Assembly: GCA_902729315.2 (NCBI GenBank)
Contig: LR746269.1
Span: 1,188,501-1,252,500, forward strand
Source: Spirodela intermedia
Lineage: Eukaryota; Streptophyta; Magnoliopsida; Alismatales; Araceae
Length of the DNA stretch: 64,000 bases
Reading direction: 5' to 3'
The position numbers and the translations under genes were made by a program. This document shows, in pieces, positions 12,401 to 24,185 of this stretch. A model generated the notes under the pieces. That model was not told the DNA's origin. It did not search any database and saw only the letters and a list, made by a program, of their open reading frames with translations. Numbering within the stretch: position 1 is the first letter of the stretch; each line of letters begins with the position of its first letter.

Positions 12401-15318
12401 GACTGAAGCGAAGAAGAGATTCTTCTAGCAATTTCTCTCTTGGATGCCCTTCGGTTAGTATGACAGTACCATCATTAGAGGCTTTTTGGGAAGAGTTTGA
12501 TTTCTTGGCTTCTTGCTCAGAAAAATTAACACTGTCTTGGTCATCATTCGTTTGGCTAGAGTGCCAATTTGTTTGGCATAAAGACATCAGGAGTAAAAGG
12601 TCAAACTCCAAGGCTAAAATCCCTGGGAACGGGCAAGTGCATTTGATGGGATACTTTTTATTTAGGCCAAAACCTTGCGCTGACACTTGTCCGGAACTCT
12701 TTCCAGTATTATCATAGATGAAATCACTAATTACAACCTTGCTAACGTTGGCAAGAGGGCCATCTGATTCTGTAAGATCTTTGATTCTTCTCTGACCATC
12801 AGAAGAAGATGGGAGAGTTGTTTTATGGAGACTAGTTCCAAAAGTTTTGGGATTCTTTGCATCTTCATTTAAAGATAGAAGCAACGAAGGTGCTGAAGTA
12901 ATGCCGCTCGTAGTGTTGCCTGTGTTGGTCCTCAGATTGATACCCAAACAGAAATGGTCAAACATTGAAAGTGAAGCTGTACCACGAAGAATCCTATCCC
13001 GAGCACCTGTTTTAACATCCCAAATATATAGATAGTTGACTGCATCAGACAGTGGCGGAAGGTTCCTGCACAGACAAGCTATGTAGCCTCTAGCACTATC
13101 CCATGCAACCAGAGATGGGTAGCAAGGATGCCCAGGAAACATTCTTTCCACGTGTAAGGTCTCAAGAGAAGAAAGAGCCACACAATCATCCTCTCCCACA
13201 GAAAGGAAACAGTCACTCCACGGATGGTAAGTCCAAGGTGGTGGAAGGATTAGTTGCCTCACCGGAGCTGTATGGTGATGCATCACTAATATAGTATGAC
13301 CAGTATCCAGATCCCAAATACGAACTGTCCCATCCATCCCTCCTGATATTAAAACGTGGAGTGCACTATGGTTATTTGAAGCTTCAACCATCTTATGAGC
13401 TGCCAAACAAAGCACTGCACCTGTGTGGCCTGAAAAAGATCGTTCACATGAGTACATACTGATATTTGGAGACACAGGTGCATCAGCCAAATTTAGATTG
13501 GAAAATACATTTCCAAGGCGTATTACTTCTATTTCACCACTGAAGAAGCCATAAACCACTGTAAATGGAGCACGAAAATCTTCCGGGAGTACCATGGAAG
13601 AAGATACAAATCGTTTATTCTGCATGGCATAACTCACAGCTCCAACATCATGTTGGATAGAACTTCCCGTGAAACCTCCTTCCTCGGAATTTATGTTAGC
13701 TCCTAGACTTAGTTCCATATTAGAATGTGAAGCCCACCAACCAAAGTTGTCATCAGGCAAAAAGCCTTCACCCAGCTGTAAACCTAAGTAAGGGCACACA
13801 GAATCGTTACTTGCTTCTGTTCCCAGTTGACTTTGTAGCTCTCTACTCCCATCAGAGTGCATATGTGGCTGTTGGGATATTGCCCAGATGGTGACATGAG
13901 GTCTCCACAACAATGAACCACTGACATCAAAAGGAATCGATTCTATTCGAACAAGATAACAACCGAATTGACAGAAATGAAGGTGCGAGTTAACATTAAA
14001 TGGATAAGATGATGCTGGAATTTCACAAAGACGTTTGAGGCTAAAACCAGCGACAAAATGCTTCACCAAAAATATAATTGCAGCACCATTGGTGCTCCAT
14101 ACAGTAAAAATATTTGCATCTCCTTCCTCTGCATCCTTGGACTCCAATCTGGCAGCATGTTTCTCATTCTGCAAAAACGTACAGCCTGAGAGATGTGCCC
14201 CGGAAGGATCTTGAGTGCATAGAGAACTGTTTCCTAAATCTGTCTCTTCAACGATATCACCATCAAGCAATGATTTGATGATGAAGTGTGTTGCATATAT
14301 AAGCACCAGCAAGTTCCCATGTGGTGCCACTGACACTGCATTTGCCGCGTCAAGTGAGCTCTCTCTTAAAGCCAATGTCACTGCTTCAGAAGATGATCTT
14401 TTCTGTCCACCGACTTCCCCTTCCCCTTGCTGATCATGTTCTGTCGGTAGATCCATCAGCTGAACTTTCCCAAGTGCATCGGCAATAACCACAACGTCTT
14501 GCCTCCCATCCGTCAAATCGGGAACAATTGTCATGCTTTCAAGGGACCCAATTGACAGTCCACCGTGGAAAACAGTGCGAACGATGGTCAAGGTATAAGA
14601 ATCCACGATCACCACTGCGCATTTGGAAGCCTTTCTATGATGAGTCTCCCTTTCAACTCCTGTCTCACCTCGATCGTAACCTTCCAATGGCCCAACAGGA
14701 TGTGAGCTTGACGAGTACGCCGGCGGGTCGGCACTGTAACACGAGATACACACATACCGCGGGGACATTGGCAACGAGGACACCATGCATGGAGTCCCCG
14801 CCCATGGGGGCAACTTCCTCCGCCGGCGGCAATTCCCACTGCCTCTGCTCCAGACGCACAGCACGCCATCAATACAAGCACTTAACAGGGAGGCGTAGCA
14901 AGCTGATGAAACGGGGCTCCTTACAATGCTGCTCCGAAGCTCGTCGTCTCCTTGGACCGCGAGGGGAGTGCAGATGGCCAGGTCGGCTATTGCCGCCGTG
15001 TGACCGCAGAGCATCGCCGTTGGCCGCACATCCTGGGAGAGCGATAGTTCTACGAGGATTCAGCTCCGGCGAATCAAACAATCAACATCTTAGCAATTTC
15101 ATCTCCTTTACCACTAGAAATAGGCAAGGGAGAGAAAGAGGAAGGTATGGAGAGGGAAGAGCGACCTGTCTTGACTCGCTGGCGGTGATATCCCACCAGA
15201 CGATGGAGCCATCAGATCCACCGGTGTAGAGGGTGGGGGGATCAGTCAAGACTGCGGCGGCGGTCACCCTGTGCTGCGGCAGCGCCGACCACACGCACGC
15301 CACTGAATGGCACTTCAT
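2935..15318 (-). CDS. WD40 protein, plant WDR7 / rabconnectin-3 beta homologue
   Basis: Nine exons on the minus strand: 15318-15166, 15032-12243, 12157-12054, 10763-10694, 8751-7960, 6002-5800, 5522-5399, 3821-3615 and 3144-2935 (TGA). All junctions keep phase and give 1550 aa. WD40 motifs are visible at residues about 35-47 (GGSDGSIVWWDI), about 95-110 (DGVLCVWSRG), about 580-640 (SGGMDGTVRIWDLDTGH) and about 1400-1430 (ALSFSPDGE, then TIRWWSLG). The middle is largely alpha-helical. This layout and sequence match Arabidopsis At4g11270-type transducin proteins, related to animal WDR7. In animals WDR7 pairs with DMXL proteins (rabconnectin-3) to regulate V-ATPase assembly and acidification; the same role in plants is inference. 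Introns 3, 4, 5 and 7 are 1.3-2.0 kb and AT-rich. The ATG at 15318 is chosen because WD repeat 1 follows directly. Confidence 0.9.
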
Positions 15319-15859
15319 CCTTTCCCTTCCTCTCCCTCTCCTTCCCTCTCAATCGGCCATGGGAGGCCGGATCACCTCCCGCCCTCCTCTTCTTCTTCCT
15401 CTGGCCGGAGAAGAAAGTCGCCTACGTCAACAAACAGGAAGTGACGATCAGTGCCTCCTTTTATCGGGTTCGAATAGGATCTCAAAGACCCATTAAACCA
15501 TTACTACGCGCTGACAACTGATCTTTTTTTCGGATTGTAGACCCAATATAAAACTGGCTTATTTCCGAATCGGATACATTTATGTCCGCTCTCCGAAATT
15601 TATTGTATCTTATCTCATAACGTGGCGCGACGACTACTCTCATAACGGAAATCATCTGTAGCAACATTCGCTTTCAGGTCCAAACGAAGAAGCTACATAA
15701 AAAATATAAAACTTTATGAGATAAAATTTAATATTATTTTAAATAATGGGTATATTTGAAACAATGAGTTTAACTGGTTCTCTCCGCCTCCGGAGCGACT
15801 GTTCTTCCTGCAGATCCGAGAGTTCTCCCGCATCGTCGATTCTGCGCGGAGATCTAAGG
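15319..15859. promoter_or_regulatory. Divergent intergenic region between WD40 and TRAPPC1 genes
   Basis: About 540 bp separate the two start codons, which point away from each other. The half next to the WD40 gene is GC- and CT-rich (15320-15420), the centre is AT-rich (about 15500-15745), and the half next to TRAPPC1 is again GC-rich. No other gene is seen, so the two genes probably share this stretch as a bidirectional promoter with both 5' leaders. Confidence 0.6.
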
Positions 15860-18093
15860 ATGCAATTCTTCGGGGGATCGGCGGAGGTGAATCCGTCGCC
15901 GCTGGCGCCGGCCGGGACGGGGACGGGTCTTCTGGGGAACAACACGTACATGATGTATGTTTTCAATAGGAATGGGGTATGCCTTCTGTATCGGGAGTGG
16001 CACCGCCCGCTGAAGACCCTCGACTCCCAGCAGGACCAGAAGCTGATGTTCGGGGTGCTCTTCTCCCTCAAATCCTTCACCACCAAGATGGATCCAATCA
16101 GGTTTTGTAGACGTGGATGCCCTCCCCTATTTCATTTCGTCGGAATTTGCCGTCAACGGTCCTCTCCGAAGATGCGTAACCGTCTTTTTGTTGCTCTATT
16201 TTTACCCATTTCATGATTCAGTGCTGAGAAGGGGAGCCTCGGGGTGCCCCTTCTGCCTGGGCAAGGCTGCTCGTTTCATAGCTTCCGCACAAACACCTAT
16301 AAGTTGAGCTTCATGGAGAGTCCGTCTGGGGTAAAGGTTTGTCGAGTGGACACTTGTCTTCGTTTTATTTATTTTATATTAATTATATTTTTTAAGATTA
16401 TGCGAATGTAATCGCTCACAGGATTTTGTATTCCTGCTCTATTTGTATTCACGCCGCTGTCTTTGTATTCCAACGTTTCATTTCCTGCCCTAATTAGCAA
16501 ACATATAGCAGAAGAGAGAGCATTGTTCATATTATTTCCTTATTTTGATGCTAATGCTTTGTAACCCTCGGTATTTACATCATTTGTCAAATTTTTGATA
16601 TTTTGATGCAGATTATCTTAGTTACCCATCCTAAGTGCGGAGATCTTCGAGAGTCCTTGAGATACATATACAATATTTATGTGGAGTATGTTATGAAGAA
16701 TCCTCTATATGCTCCTGGAACTGCAATCAAGTAGGAACTCTGTCTTCTCTAAGCATTTATTGAGCATCTAAATATTGTGGCACATGGAAACATGTTTAAT
16801 AGGAAAACATATGGCATATTTGGTTATAATAGCCATTATATTTAACAGTACATTTTTTATAAAAGTTTTATGGATACAATCATCTCTCGTGAAGCAGAGT
16901 TAAATAGCCGTATTAATATTTTTCATGATTACATAACTGATATGCCATATTTTATGTGATTTTGAATGCAGTATTCAGTATTCCAGGTTTGAAAGCTGTT
17001 TGGCACATGTTTTTTTTTTTCTTTTTCTTTCAGTCCAGATGAAAGAGTGGCCAACGCGATGCGAAATTTATATCTTTGATTGCTTCCTTTGACACATTCT
17101 TTTGTTTCCCTCTTCTCCGATAGAAGCCCTCCAAAAATGACGACTAAAAGGTCCAATCGAATTCTTTGTTAAACTGATTGCGTAAATGAATGCCTTTCTC
17201 TGGAAAATCTAATCATGGAATACTTTTTAGTGGTCAAAAACGGAAATTTTGATTTTTTTTTATTTTTAGAAAATGCTTTTTCAAAAGCATTGCTGGGAGA
17301 TAAGGTTTATATTTTTTTGTTGAAGATGGTGGAAAATCCCGATTCAATTAATGAAGTGATAAAGGCTGAACAATACTTACACGACCTTGACACAAAGGGA
17401 TATATTGGATCCTTGACATGTGCCCAAAGTACAGTGTGCCAATGCCTATTATTTGCCAGAGACTTTGGGTCGATATTTGGGCCAACTCTCTGTGTGTCAA
17501 TTTATTTTTTGGAGCCAATCATCACCAGATGTTCAGTGGTTACCAACACTTGGTTTTTAGATTGAACATATGCACGTATAGATGTTGCATAGTTTGACTC
17601 TTAACTTTAAGCGATAAAACGTTTGCAAATTGACTTTATTTTAAGCACATACGTTAAATTGGCATTTATTGGATTAAGACTCGGTCATGAAATCAGCATA
17701 AATTCGTTTAAAACTTTTAGTCTTGAAACCACCCTCAAAGTTAACCTGTTGGGCTCAGAAAACAATAAATAACACAACATAAAGAACAAGAGGCACTTCA
17801 GGTTTATCCTGGATGATGCATTTATTTGGGTTGTTGTTCTTCTTGTAAGAATTTAGAACTGAACAAGTTAATCGTGTTATCATAATAATATGATAAGCTA
17901 TCTGTTGCATTACTCCATTGCTTCATAGCCATTATATCGCTTGTTCCATTGATGTTTCGTCCTAGAATGAATTGATTATTATGTTTCATACGAGCATGCG
18001 TTTATATAAACATGCTAATTATTTGTGTGGTGTTCTTGTAGGTGTGAGCTGTTCAATACGAAACTTGACCAGTATATAAGGACCATAGTGTAG
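15860..18093 (+). CDS. BET5: TRAPP complex subunit TRAPPC1 / BET5 homologue
   Basis: Four exons: 15860-16101, 16222-16336, 16612-16730 and 18042-18093 (TAG), in consistent phase, giving 175 aa. The protein begins MQFFGG, then MMYVFNRNGVCLLYREW, KLMFGVLFSLKSF, NTYKLSFMESPSG, and ends in a Sybindin/longin-like fold segment (YIYNIYVEYVMKNPLY; LFNTKLDQYIRTIV). This is the plant BET5/TRAPPC1 family (Arabidopsis At1g51160 type), a small core subunit of the TRAPP tethering complex that acts as a Rab/Ypt1 GEF in ER-Golgi and Golgi traffic. The length is normal to slightly long for the family, owing to a Gly/Pro/Thr-rich insertion after residue 10. An in-frame upstream ATG at 15746 would add 38 residues, but MQFFGG is the family start. 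The last intron is 1.3 kb. Confidence 0.92.
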
Positions 18094-19438
18094 CTGCCTG
18101 AGGTAGTACCACTTGCGTTGCTTGCATTCTTAAATTGCTCACGGGCATACAGTTGTTGGGTCATTACCGTAATATCATGAAAACCAGAGATCAGATGGGA
18201 GCTTGAAGGTTCCCACAGATCTCCATAAGAGAAAATCCATCCAGAATTTTGACTTTTTGGATCTGATTTTGTCAACATTCTAATATAATCTAATATAATT
18301 TAATACCTGTTGACATTCTACTCCCTTTCTTCCATAAGAGATTACCATACCAGCTGGGCTCTATGATCCTGTTTTCATCATCAGATGTTAAACCCATATC
18401 TCAGTCAACCATAACTAAGAACGTCGCTCTTCTGTATTTCTATTCATATTTCTTTCGATCAAGCTGGGGAGTCTTAAACAGAGCTTGATGGCAAGAGGGA
18501 ATGCACCCCATGTTCTTTCATTTCATCGGCTAATGGTGGAGATCAGATCTTATCACTGGCAGATCCTGTGGAGCTCCTAGAATGATCTATTCTTCCCATT
18601 TCCAGTGCATTTTCTTCTTGAATTCGGTGGGGGAAGGAAAGATCTTGAGAGATCTTGCTCTCCACCTATTTTTCATTTCCTGAAGGACAGATATTCTGTC
18701 AAAACCATAGGAATATGGTATATATGTGGTACTATTTGTGTGTAAATCTTAATAATTAGGCTCTCATCAGTCCCTGAATGATGCCAGGGAAATGACTGCT
18801 CCTCGAGAGAAGGCTTTAGGATTCCTCCACCCAGTCTCATGGGTTTTACCTGGTCCTCTCCAGCTGGCTTCAGTGGGTTCCATGGATCACACCGTGCTCA
18901 AGAACAGTGGGCTCTCTCTCTCTCCCTCTTCCCCTCTCTCATTTCCTCATCACCTTGATTTTATGATTTTTTTACTTTTATTATTACGTATCTCTGATGT
19001 CCTGGCCCTTTGCGCCGTCATTTGAGCCGCTGCGCATTTGCAAGCAGAAACCTTGCTCCTCCACTGGGGTTGCGGAGTGTCCCCTCGGCCAGTTGCCTCG
19101 TAAGGGATCATCTTCGGGGGATTATATAATAATAAAATATATGATGGTTTTGGGCAGTAATGTCTAGTTATGCGGGTTTGTTTTTAACACATTTGGAATA
19201 TAACCTTCCATCTGGTCTTGGTTGGATTTGGCGATGAGCCGTGTGATTCTATCTGCGGGTAGTTTTTCGGGCCCGGGCCCCGACTGAGCCAGTCTCTTAC
19301 CCAGCCCAACGTATCAGCTTCGAAGCCCATTATAAGGCCTGGGCCTAACGTAAGCATGACGTAAATCCCAAGAAAATGGGCTCTGAGTAGAGCTCATGTG
19401 AAATTTGGGCCCGGTCCAAAACAGTGTACAACATTTTC

Positions 19439-19495
<57 letters not shown>

Positions 19496-20058
19496 TATGT
19501 AGGTGATTATAGAAATCCCTACTTCATAAGAAAATGGGCTTTGGGCCTGTGGCCTGGGCCCATTAAGAAAAGGGAGGGGGGGCAGGTAGAGGCGGGCCCC
19601 TGTTTGAGGTCCCAGCCCGTAAAAAATCGGCCCGCTTTCAGACGAATTCCTAAATTTTTCCACTTTTTTTTTCCTCGTAAAAGTGGGCCGGGGTCGTGGA
19701 TCACCCCCACAGAGTCCGGCCAGCGTTTCCGGCACGTGGGAGTTTAATGAGTCAAGGCGAGTGGGCATTAACACGGGTTGCGTTAGAGAAAGTCGGCGCC
19801 GAAAAAACACTCGTGCTGCACGTCGCAGCCGCAATCCGTGTGGCATCTGCTTCTCAGTCGCTTTCTCCTTTTCCCACGTCCAGTTCGAAGGCTTCATACG
19901 AGCCGACTCAAACGTCTATTTAACCCACTTCCCGTCCCTCCCTTTCCCGGCAGAACAGCCTCCCCCTCCCCTCCCTTTCGCTCTCTCTCTCTATCTCGCT
20001 CGCTCTCTCTATCTTTCTCTCTCTCCCTCTCTCTACAGTTCACAGAGCAGCAGCATTG
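18094..20058. other. Intergenic region upstream of allene oxide cyclase
   Basis: I see no gene here. 18094-19200 is mixed AT-rich DNA with no long meaningful reading frame. A (GA)n microsatellite occupies about 19439-19492. From about 19540 the DNA becomes GC-rich, with GGGCC/TGGGCC words typical of plant proximal promoters, and 19978-20036 is a CT-rich leader typical of a plant 5' UTR. Confidence 0.7.
19733..19922 (+). promoter_or_regulatory. Likely allene oxide cyclase promoter: G-box and TATA-like element
   Basis: A perfect G-box CACGTG lies at 19733-19738, about 320 bp upstream of the start codon. A TATTTAA element lies at about 19916-19922, followed by a pyrimidine-rich leader. G-boxes are bound by MYC2-type bHLH factors in jasmonate signalling, and allene oxide cyclase genes are known to be jasmonate-inducible, so the site is plausible. 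Its function here is inference. Confidence 0.45.
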
Positions 20059-20551
20059 ATGGCTTCAGCGACGGCCTTCAAGCTGGGCTCCCCCGCGCTG
20101 ACGTCGTCCGGCGCCACCAGGCGGGCGGCGCCGCTGCCTAGAAGCAGCATCAAGCTGCCGGCAGCGGGGGGAGCTCGCCGGCCGGTCGGCGGGCCTTCTC
20201 GAAGGGGCGACGCCGGTCGGCGGGGGGAGCTCGCCGGAGGCCTTGCCGCTCTCTCTTTCGAGACGGACGCTCCCACGGCCCCGGCCACACGCGGTAAGCA
20301 AGAGCTCCACCGAGGCTCTCCGCTGACTTTCTCCTTGTCCTCCGCCGCCGCCTCCCCCCCGCCTCCCCCCCACTGACGAGTATCAGCGCCGCCGGCAGGC
20401 GAGGAGGAGACCGCCGTCCAGGAGATGTACGTCTACGAGATCAACGAGGGCGACCGGGAGAGCCCCGTCTACCTCCGCTTCAGCCCCAAGCAGACCCAGA
20501 ACGCCCTCGGTGACCTCGTCCCCTTCACCAACAAGGTAACCCTTTCTCCCT

Positions 20552-20609
<58 letters not shown>

Positions 20610-20723
20610 CACTCGCGCTCTCTCTCACTCTCCACCCATCTATCTTCTGTATACCCATCTACCTGTCTATCTTTATCTAGCTATCTGCTATCTAACTCTC
20701 GACCTATCTATCTGTCATCTCTA

Positions 20724-20763
<40 letters not shown>

Positions 20764-21365
20764 CATATATATTTATTAAAATTCCCTAAGTGGTACAAGG
20801 ATTTGGAAGGTTAGAATAGAGAAATGTATGTTAAATGCACTTATATCTATCTACCTACCTGCATATCTATCCATCTATCTATCTATCTATCTGTCTGTCT
20901 GTCTATCCATTTATCCATCTACCTCTCTCTTTCTCTCTCTCTAACGAAGGGGTATGGTAGCAGGTGTACCACGGGAGCATGGAGAAGAGGCTGGGGATAA
21001 CGGCGGGGATCTGCGTGCTGATCCAGCATGTGCCGGAGAGGGGCGGTGACAGGTACGAGGCGATCTACAGCTTCTACTTCGGGGAGTACGGACACCTCGC
21101 GGTGCAGGGGCCGTATCTGACCTACGAGGATTCGTACCTCGCCGTCACCGGCGGCTCCGGGGTCTTCGCCGGCGCCCGCGGGCAGGTGAAACTACAGCAG
21201 CTCATCTTCCCCGTGAAGCTCTTCTACACCTTCTACCTTGAGGGCATCCCCCCCCTTCCACAAGAGCTCCTCGGCCGCCCCCTCCATCCCTCACCCCACG
21301 CCGAGCCCACCCCCGCCGCCAGGGCCTGCGAGCCCCACGCCACCATCAACAACTACACCAACTGA
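20059..21365 (+). CDS. AOC: Allene oxide cyclase, chloroplast, jasmonate biosynthesis
   Basis: Three exons: 20059-20293, 20399-20535 and 20964-21365 (TGA), giving 257 aa in consistent phase. Residues 1 to about 78 are Ala/Arg/Ser-rich with few acids, as in a chloroplast transit peptide. The mature part has the AOC barrel signatures [72 protein letters not shown] and [10 protein letters not shown]. Residues matching the active site of Arabidopsis AOC2 (Glu and Asn of YEIN, Ser-Pro of RESP, Asn of FTNK, Cys of GICV) are present, so the enzyme should be active. It cyclises the unstable allene oxide to cis-(+)-12-oxo-phytodienoic acid in the stroma. The protein ends in a typical NNYTN tail after a Pro/Ala-rich linker. 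Intron 2 (20536-20963) is packed with microsatellites. Confidence 0.96.
20555..20942. repeat. Compound microsatellite cluster in AOC intron 2
   Basis: Nearly the whole intron is simple repeat: (CT)n from about 20555, (CA)n at about 20581-20608, scattered CTAT units, (CT)n then (TA)n at about 20722-20770, and a tetranucleotide block of CTAT/CTGT/CATC units at about 20848-20920. A polymorphic intron is likely. Confidence 0.9.
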
Positions 21366-22800
21366 GATATATTGGGTAGAGAGAGAAAGAGTCCTCTTTC
21401 TCTCTCTCTCTCTCGCGTTGTGATGGTGCAGTTCAAAGTCGCGCCTGAAATGGTCACGCCACTTGAAACCTTGTTAAACTACAGAAATAATCTCCATTTT
21501 TCTGCGGAAAGTATGATGAGATGGGTGTGACTTTTATTTTTTTATAATTCGACTTTGATCGTGAGAAAACAACCCAAAACTCAACTTTGGGTCTCTTGCG
21601 GCGGTCATCCACAGAACTTTCTCTGGCGCTGACTTTATTGGCCTAGTAAATAAAAGAGGAAAAAGTGCACGAATAATCCAAGAACTTTTCTTGAATCCTT
21701 GAAAAGCTGCATAAATAATCTCCATTTTCCTGCTGAAAGTATGATGAGGTGGGTGATTTTGACTTTTTATAATTTAATTTTGATCGTCAAAGAACAACCC
21801 AAATCTCAACTTTGGGTCTCTAGCAGCGGTCAACAATGGCAGCAATCTCTCTAGCACTGATTTTGATTGGCCTAATATATAGAAGAAGAGAAGCTTTTAA
21901 GAATTATTTCGGCACTAAAAACGCATAATTTCCTAAGAAATGTCACAATAAAAAACGCACAATGTCTTAAGAGAGATGGATCTACTAGTTGATTCAAGAT
22001 TTGGTTCCGCATTTCACTATAAAATCATGGCACAACACAAGCCACCATGCCTTCGAAGGTTCCACTTCGCTGAAGATCCAACTATTGTTTCGTCCCCCCT
22101 TGACCCTCTTGTTTGATTTTGATTATGGAACATTCAATGCGCATGCTGGAAGAGGCTTTCTCGTGGGTTGGGGGAGTAGCCGTCTCTTCACTCTTCTTCA
22201 GGCGATGAAGATACCGAATCGTATCTCTTGGATACCAAGGATTTCCCCCTTTGTTCTACGGGACCTTCTACTACTTCAACTGATGAGGATGCAGTTTCCT
22301 TGTCGTTAAAAAAATTAATGAAATGGAAATTGCTAACTATATAGCTTTAATGAGCAAAGATCTACCCAAGAATTATGGGCACAGATCAATGGTATTTGAT
22401 GTATCGTTAGGTAGTGCTGAGTCAAATCTGTTGACATTTAATGCAAAATTGATGAAATATTTAATATTTATTTTTGTCTTTATTAGGTTAAAAAGGACGA
22501 CGCCCCACTTAGGACATGAATGTAACATTTACATATCCTTTCTCTCTCCTCTTTTAAAACAGCTTGTGACATTTTTAAATCAAGGGTTTTTGTGTGCAAA
22601 ATTCTCCTTTCTCCTTGCTTCATCTCTGACCGTTCTCTCTCCTAAATTCTTCTATTCTCTCCATATTTTCATTCTTATTTTCCTAAAAATTGATAATAGA
22701 GTGTCGGGTTTATGTATTGGGCATTTTCTTCCCATAGAGGCCATAGAAATATCAAAGAAATTAAAAAATGAGGTTCATGAAGTTTTTGGACATTTGTGAA
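21366..22800. repeat. AOC downstream region with a 228-bp direct duplication
   Basis: Two imperfect copies of a segment begin at about 21485 and 21713 (both start AAATAATCTCCATTTT and contain AAAGTATGATGAG, TGATCGT and CAACTTTGGGTCTC), a period of about 228 bp. The rest to 22800 is AT-rich. A CT-rich stretch near 22500-22680 resembles a plant LTR leader but I could not define LTR ends. No gene is supported. Confidence 0.65.
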
Positions 22801-23099
22801 AATTTCTTGCTGTAGAAAGGAATGTGAAATCATTGTGTGAAGTTTTTGTGAAGAGATAATACCATTGACCTCCTCTAGTTCGTGAATAATGGCCAGAGGC
22901 TCTATGGTACATTTTCTTTTTTTGCATTAAGAAAAAGGGACCCTTTCAGGAAAGATTCCTTAAGTTAAGGTTTGCAAATGTAATAGACCACTTAGAGGAG
23001 CCCAGAATCATCGCAACTCTTCGGGGTAGTATGGTGAATGGTAACTACCTCAACCTCTTTTAACCTCTTACTTTGTTTTTCAATGGAGAGAAATACATT

Positions 23100-24185
23100 T
23101 TTTTATCTCTCAAGACTAATGAGATTTAGTTGAAATGGTAAAAAGGAATGAGAGAGTTCTATACAAGATGGTAACTAAATTTGAAAAAAGATGTTATGGC
23201 CTTGTTAGTGTTACAATAATCAATTTTAGAAATAATTTTTTCATGAATTATTAATGCCACAAGTTTTCCAAAAGCATGAAATTTTTTGAAGGATGAATTT
23301 CATGAATATATATTATTACAATGGTAAAATTTCAAATTCTTTGTAAAGGTCTCGAAACTATTTTATTAAAATAGTTAGTCAGATGAAATTATTCTTAAAA
23401 AAATTAAATAACTTTTGAGAAATCTTTTATTTAAATTTGATCATTTTGTTGTTGCTATTTAAGAGTCTAAGGATTTGTCTATTTACACTCAAAATAAATT
23501 AAGTAGATCTTTATTGACACATGAAGAAAATATAAATAGATCAATGAAAAAATATTTTGAGCAACCATTTCAAGATAAAATTAAAATTTCAAAAAAAGAG
23601 AAAAATGGTGAAGACATTTCTAATCAATGACATAATAATAGAAATAGAGGTAGAGAAAATTATCATAATCGAGGATGTGGAGAAGTCACGATAGATCTAA
23701 TTATAAATAATAAAAACATGATGGTGAAAACAATAAAAATTAGAAACTAAATTATAGAATGATACAATGCCAATTGTGTAAGAAATATGGACATATTAAA
23801 TCATATTTTTGGGATGAAGTAAAATAATAAGAAAATATTAGAGAAGGGAGTTCTAAGCTAATGTGTAATTTTTGTAAGAAGTATGAGTATGTTGAAACAA
23901 AATGTTGAGATAAGAAGAGGATGCAAGTAAATATTTTTGGAGAAAATAATCAAAATTATTTTTTATTACTTTTGCATTTTTAAATACAAGTAAATCAAAT
24001 TTATGACAATGATTGTACTATAAGAAATAAATTTATTTCAGAATATTGATATATCAAATAAATATGATGTTAAAATTAATGATGAAAATAGTGTGCAAAT
24101 TAAAGACATTGATTCCATCGATGTTCATACAAAATCAGGTGCAAATATTTTAATTCATGATATTTATTTGTTATAAAATTAACAC
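23100..24185 (+). mobile_element. Decayed Ty1/copia retrotransposon, gag and protease remnant
   Basis: Conceptual reading of the plus strand, interrupted by stops and frameshifts, gives recognisable copia gag features. Near 23450-23560 are VVAI, ESKDLS and LTHEENINRS. Near 23640 there is an Arg/Gly/Asn-rich stretch. At about 23765-23815 there is a zinc-knuckle-like QCQLCKKYGHIKSYFW in which the last Cys is replaced, and a second damaged copy MCNFCKKYEYVETKC lies near 23861-23905. From about 24000 to 24180 a protease-like remnant follows (DNDCTI, VKINDENSVQIKDI, VHTKSGANILIHDIYLL), with the catalytic Asp-Ser/Thr-Gly not intact. No integrase or reverse transcriptase is recognisable downstream. 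Old, dead and AT-shifted. Confidence 0.7.

Noticed and set aside
14528-15229. 233-codon plus-strand frame opposite the first WD40 exons
   Set aside because: The minus strand has WD40 motifs across the same bases and a consistent splice structure; the plus frame has no motif.
19394-19897. 167-codon minus-strand frame upstream of AOC
   Set aside because: It crosses a (GA)n microsatellite giving poly Leu-Ser and overlaps the AOC promoter; no family features.
22323-22799. 158-codon plus-strand frame after the AOC duplication
   Set aside because: AT-rich, Phe/Leu-rich without motifs; more likely part of a decayed LTR leader than a gene.
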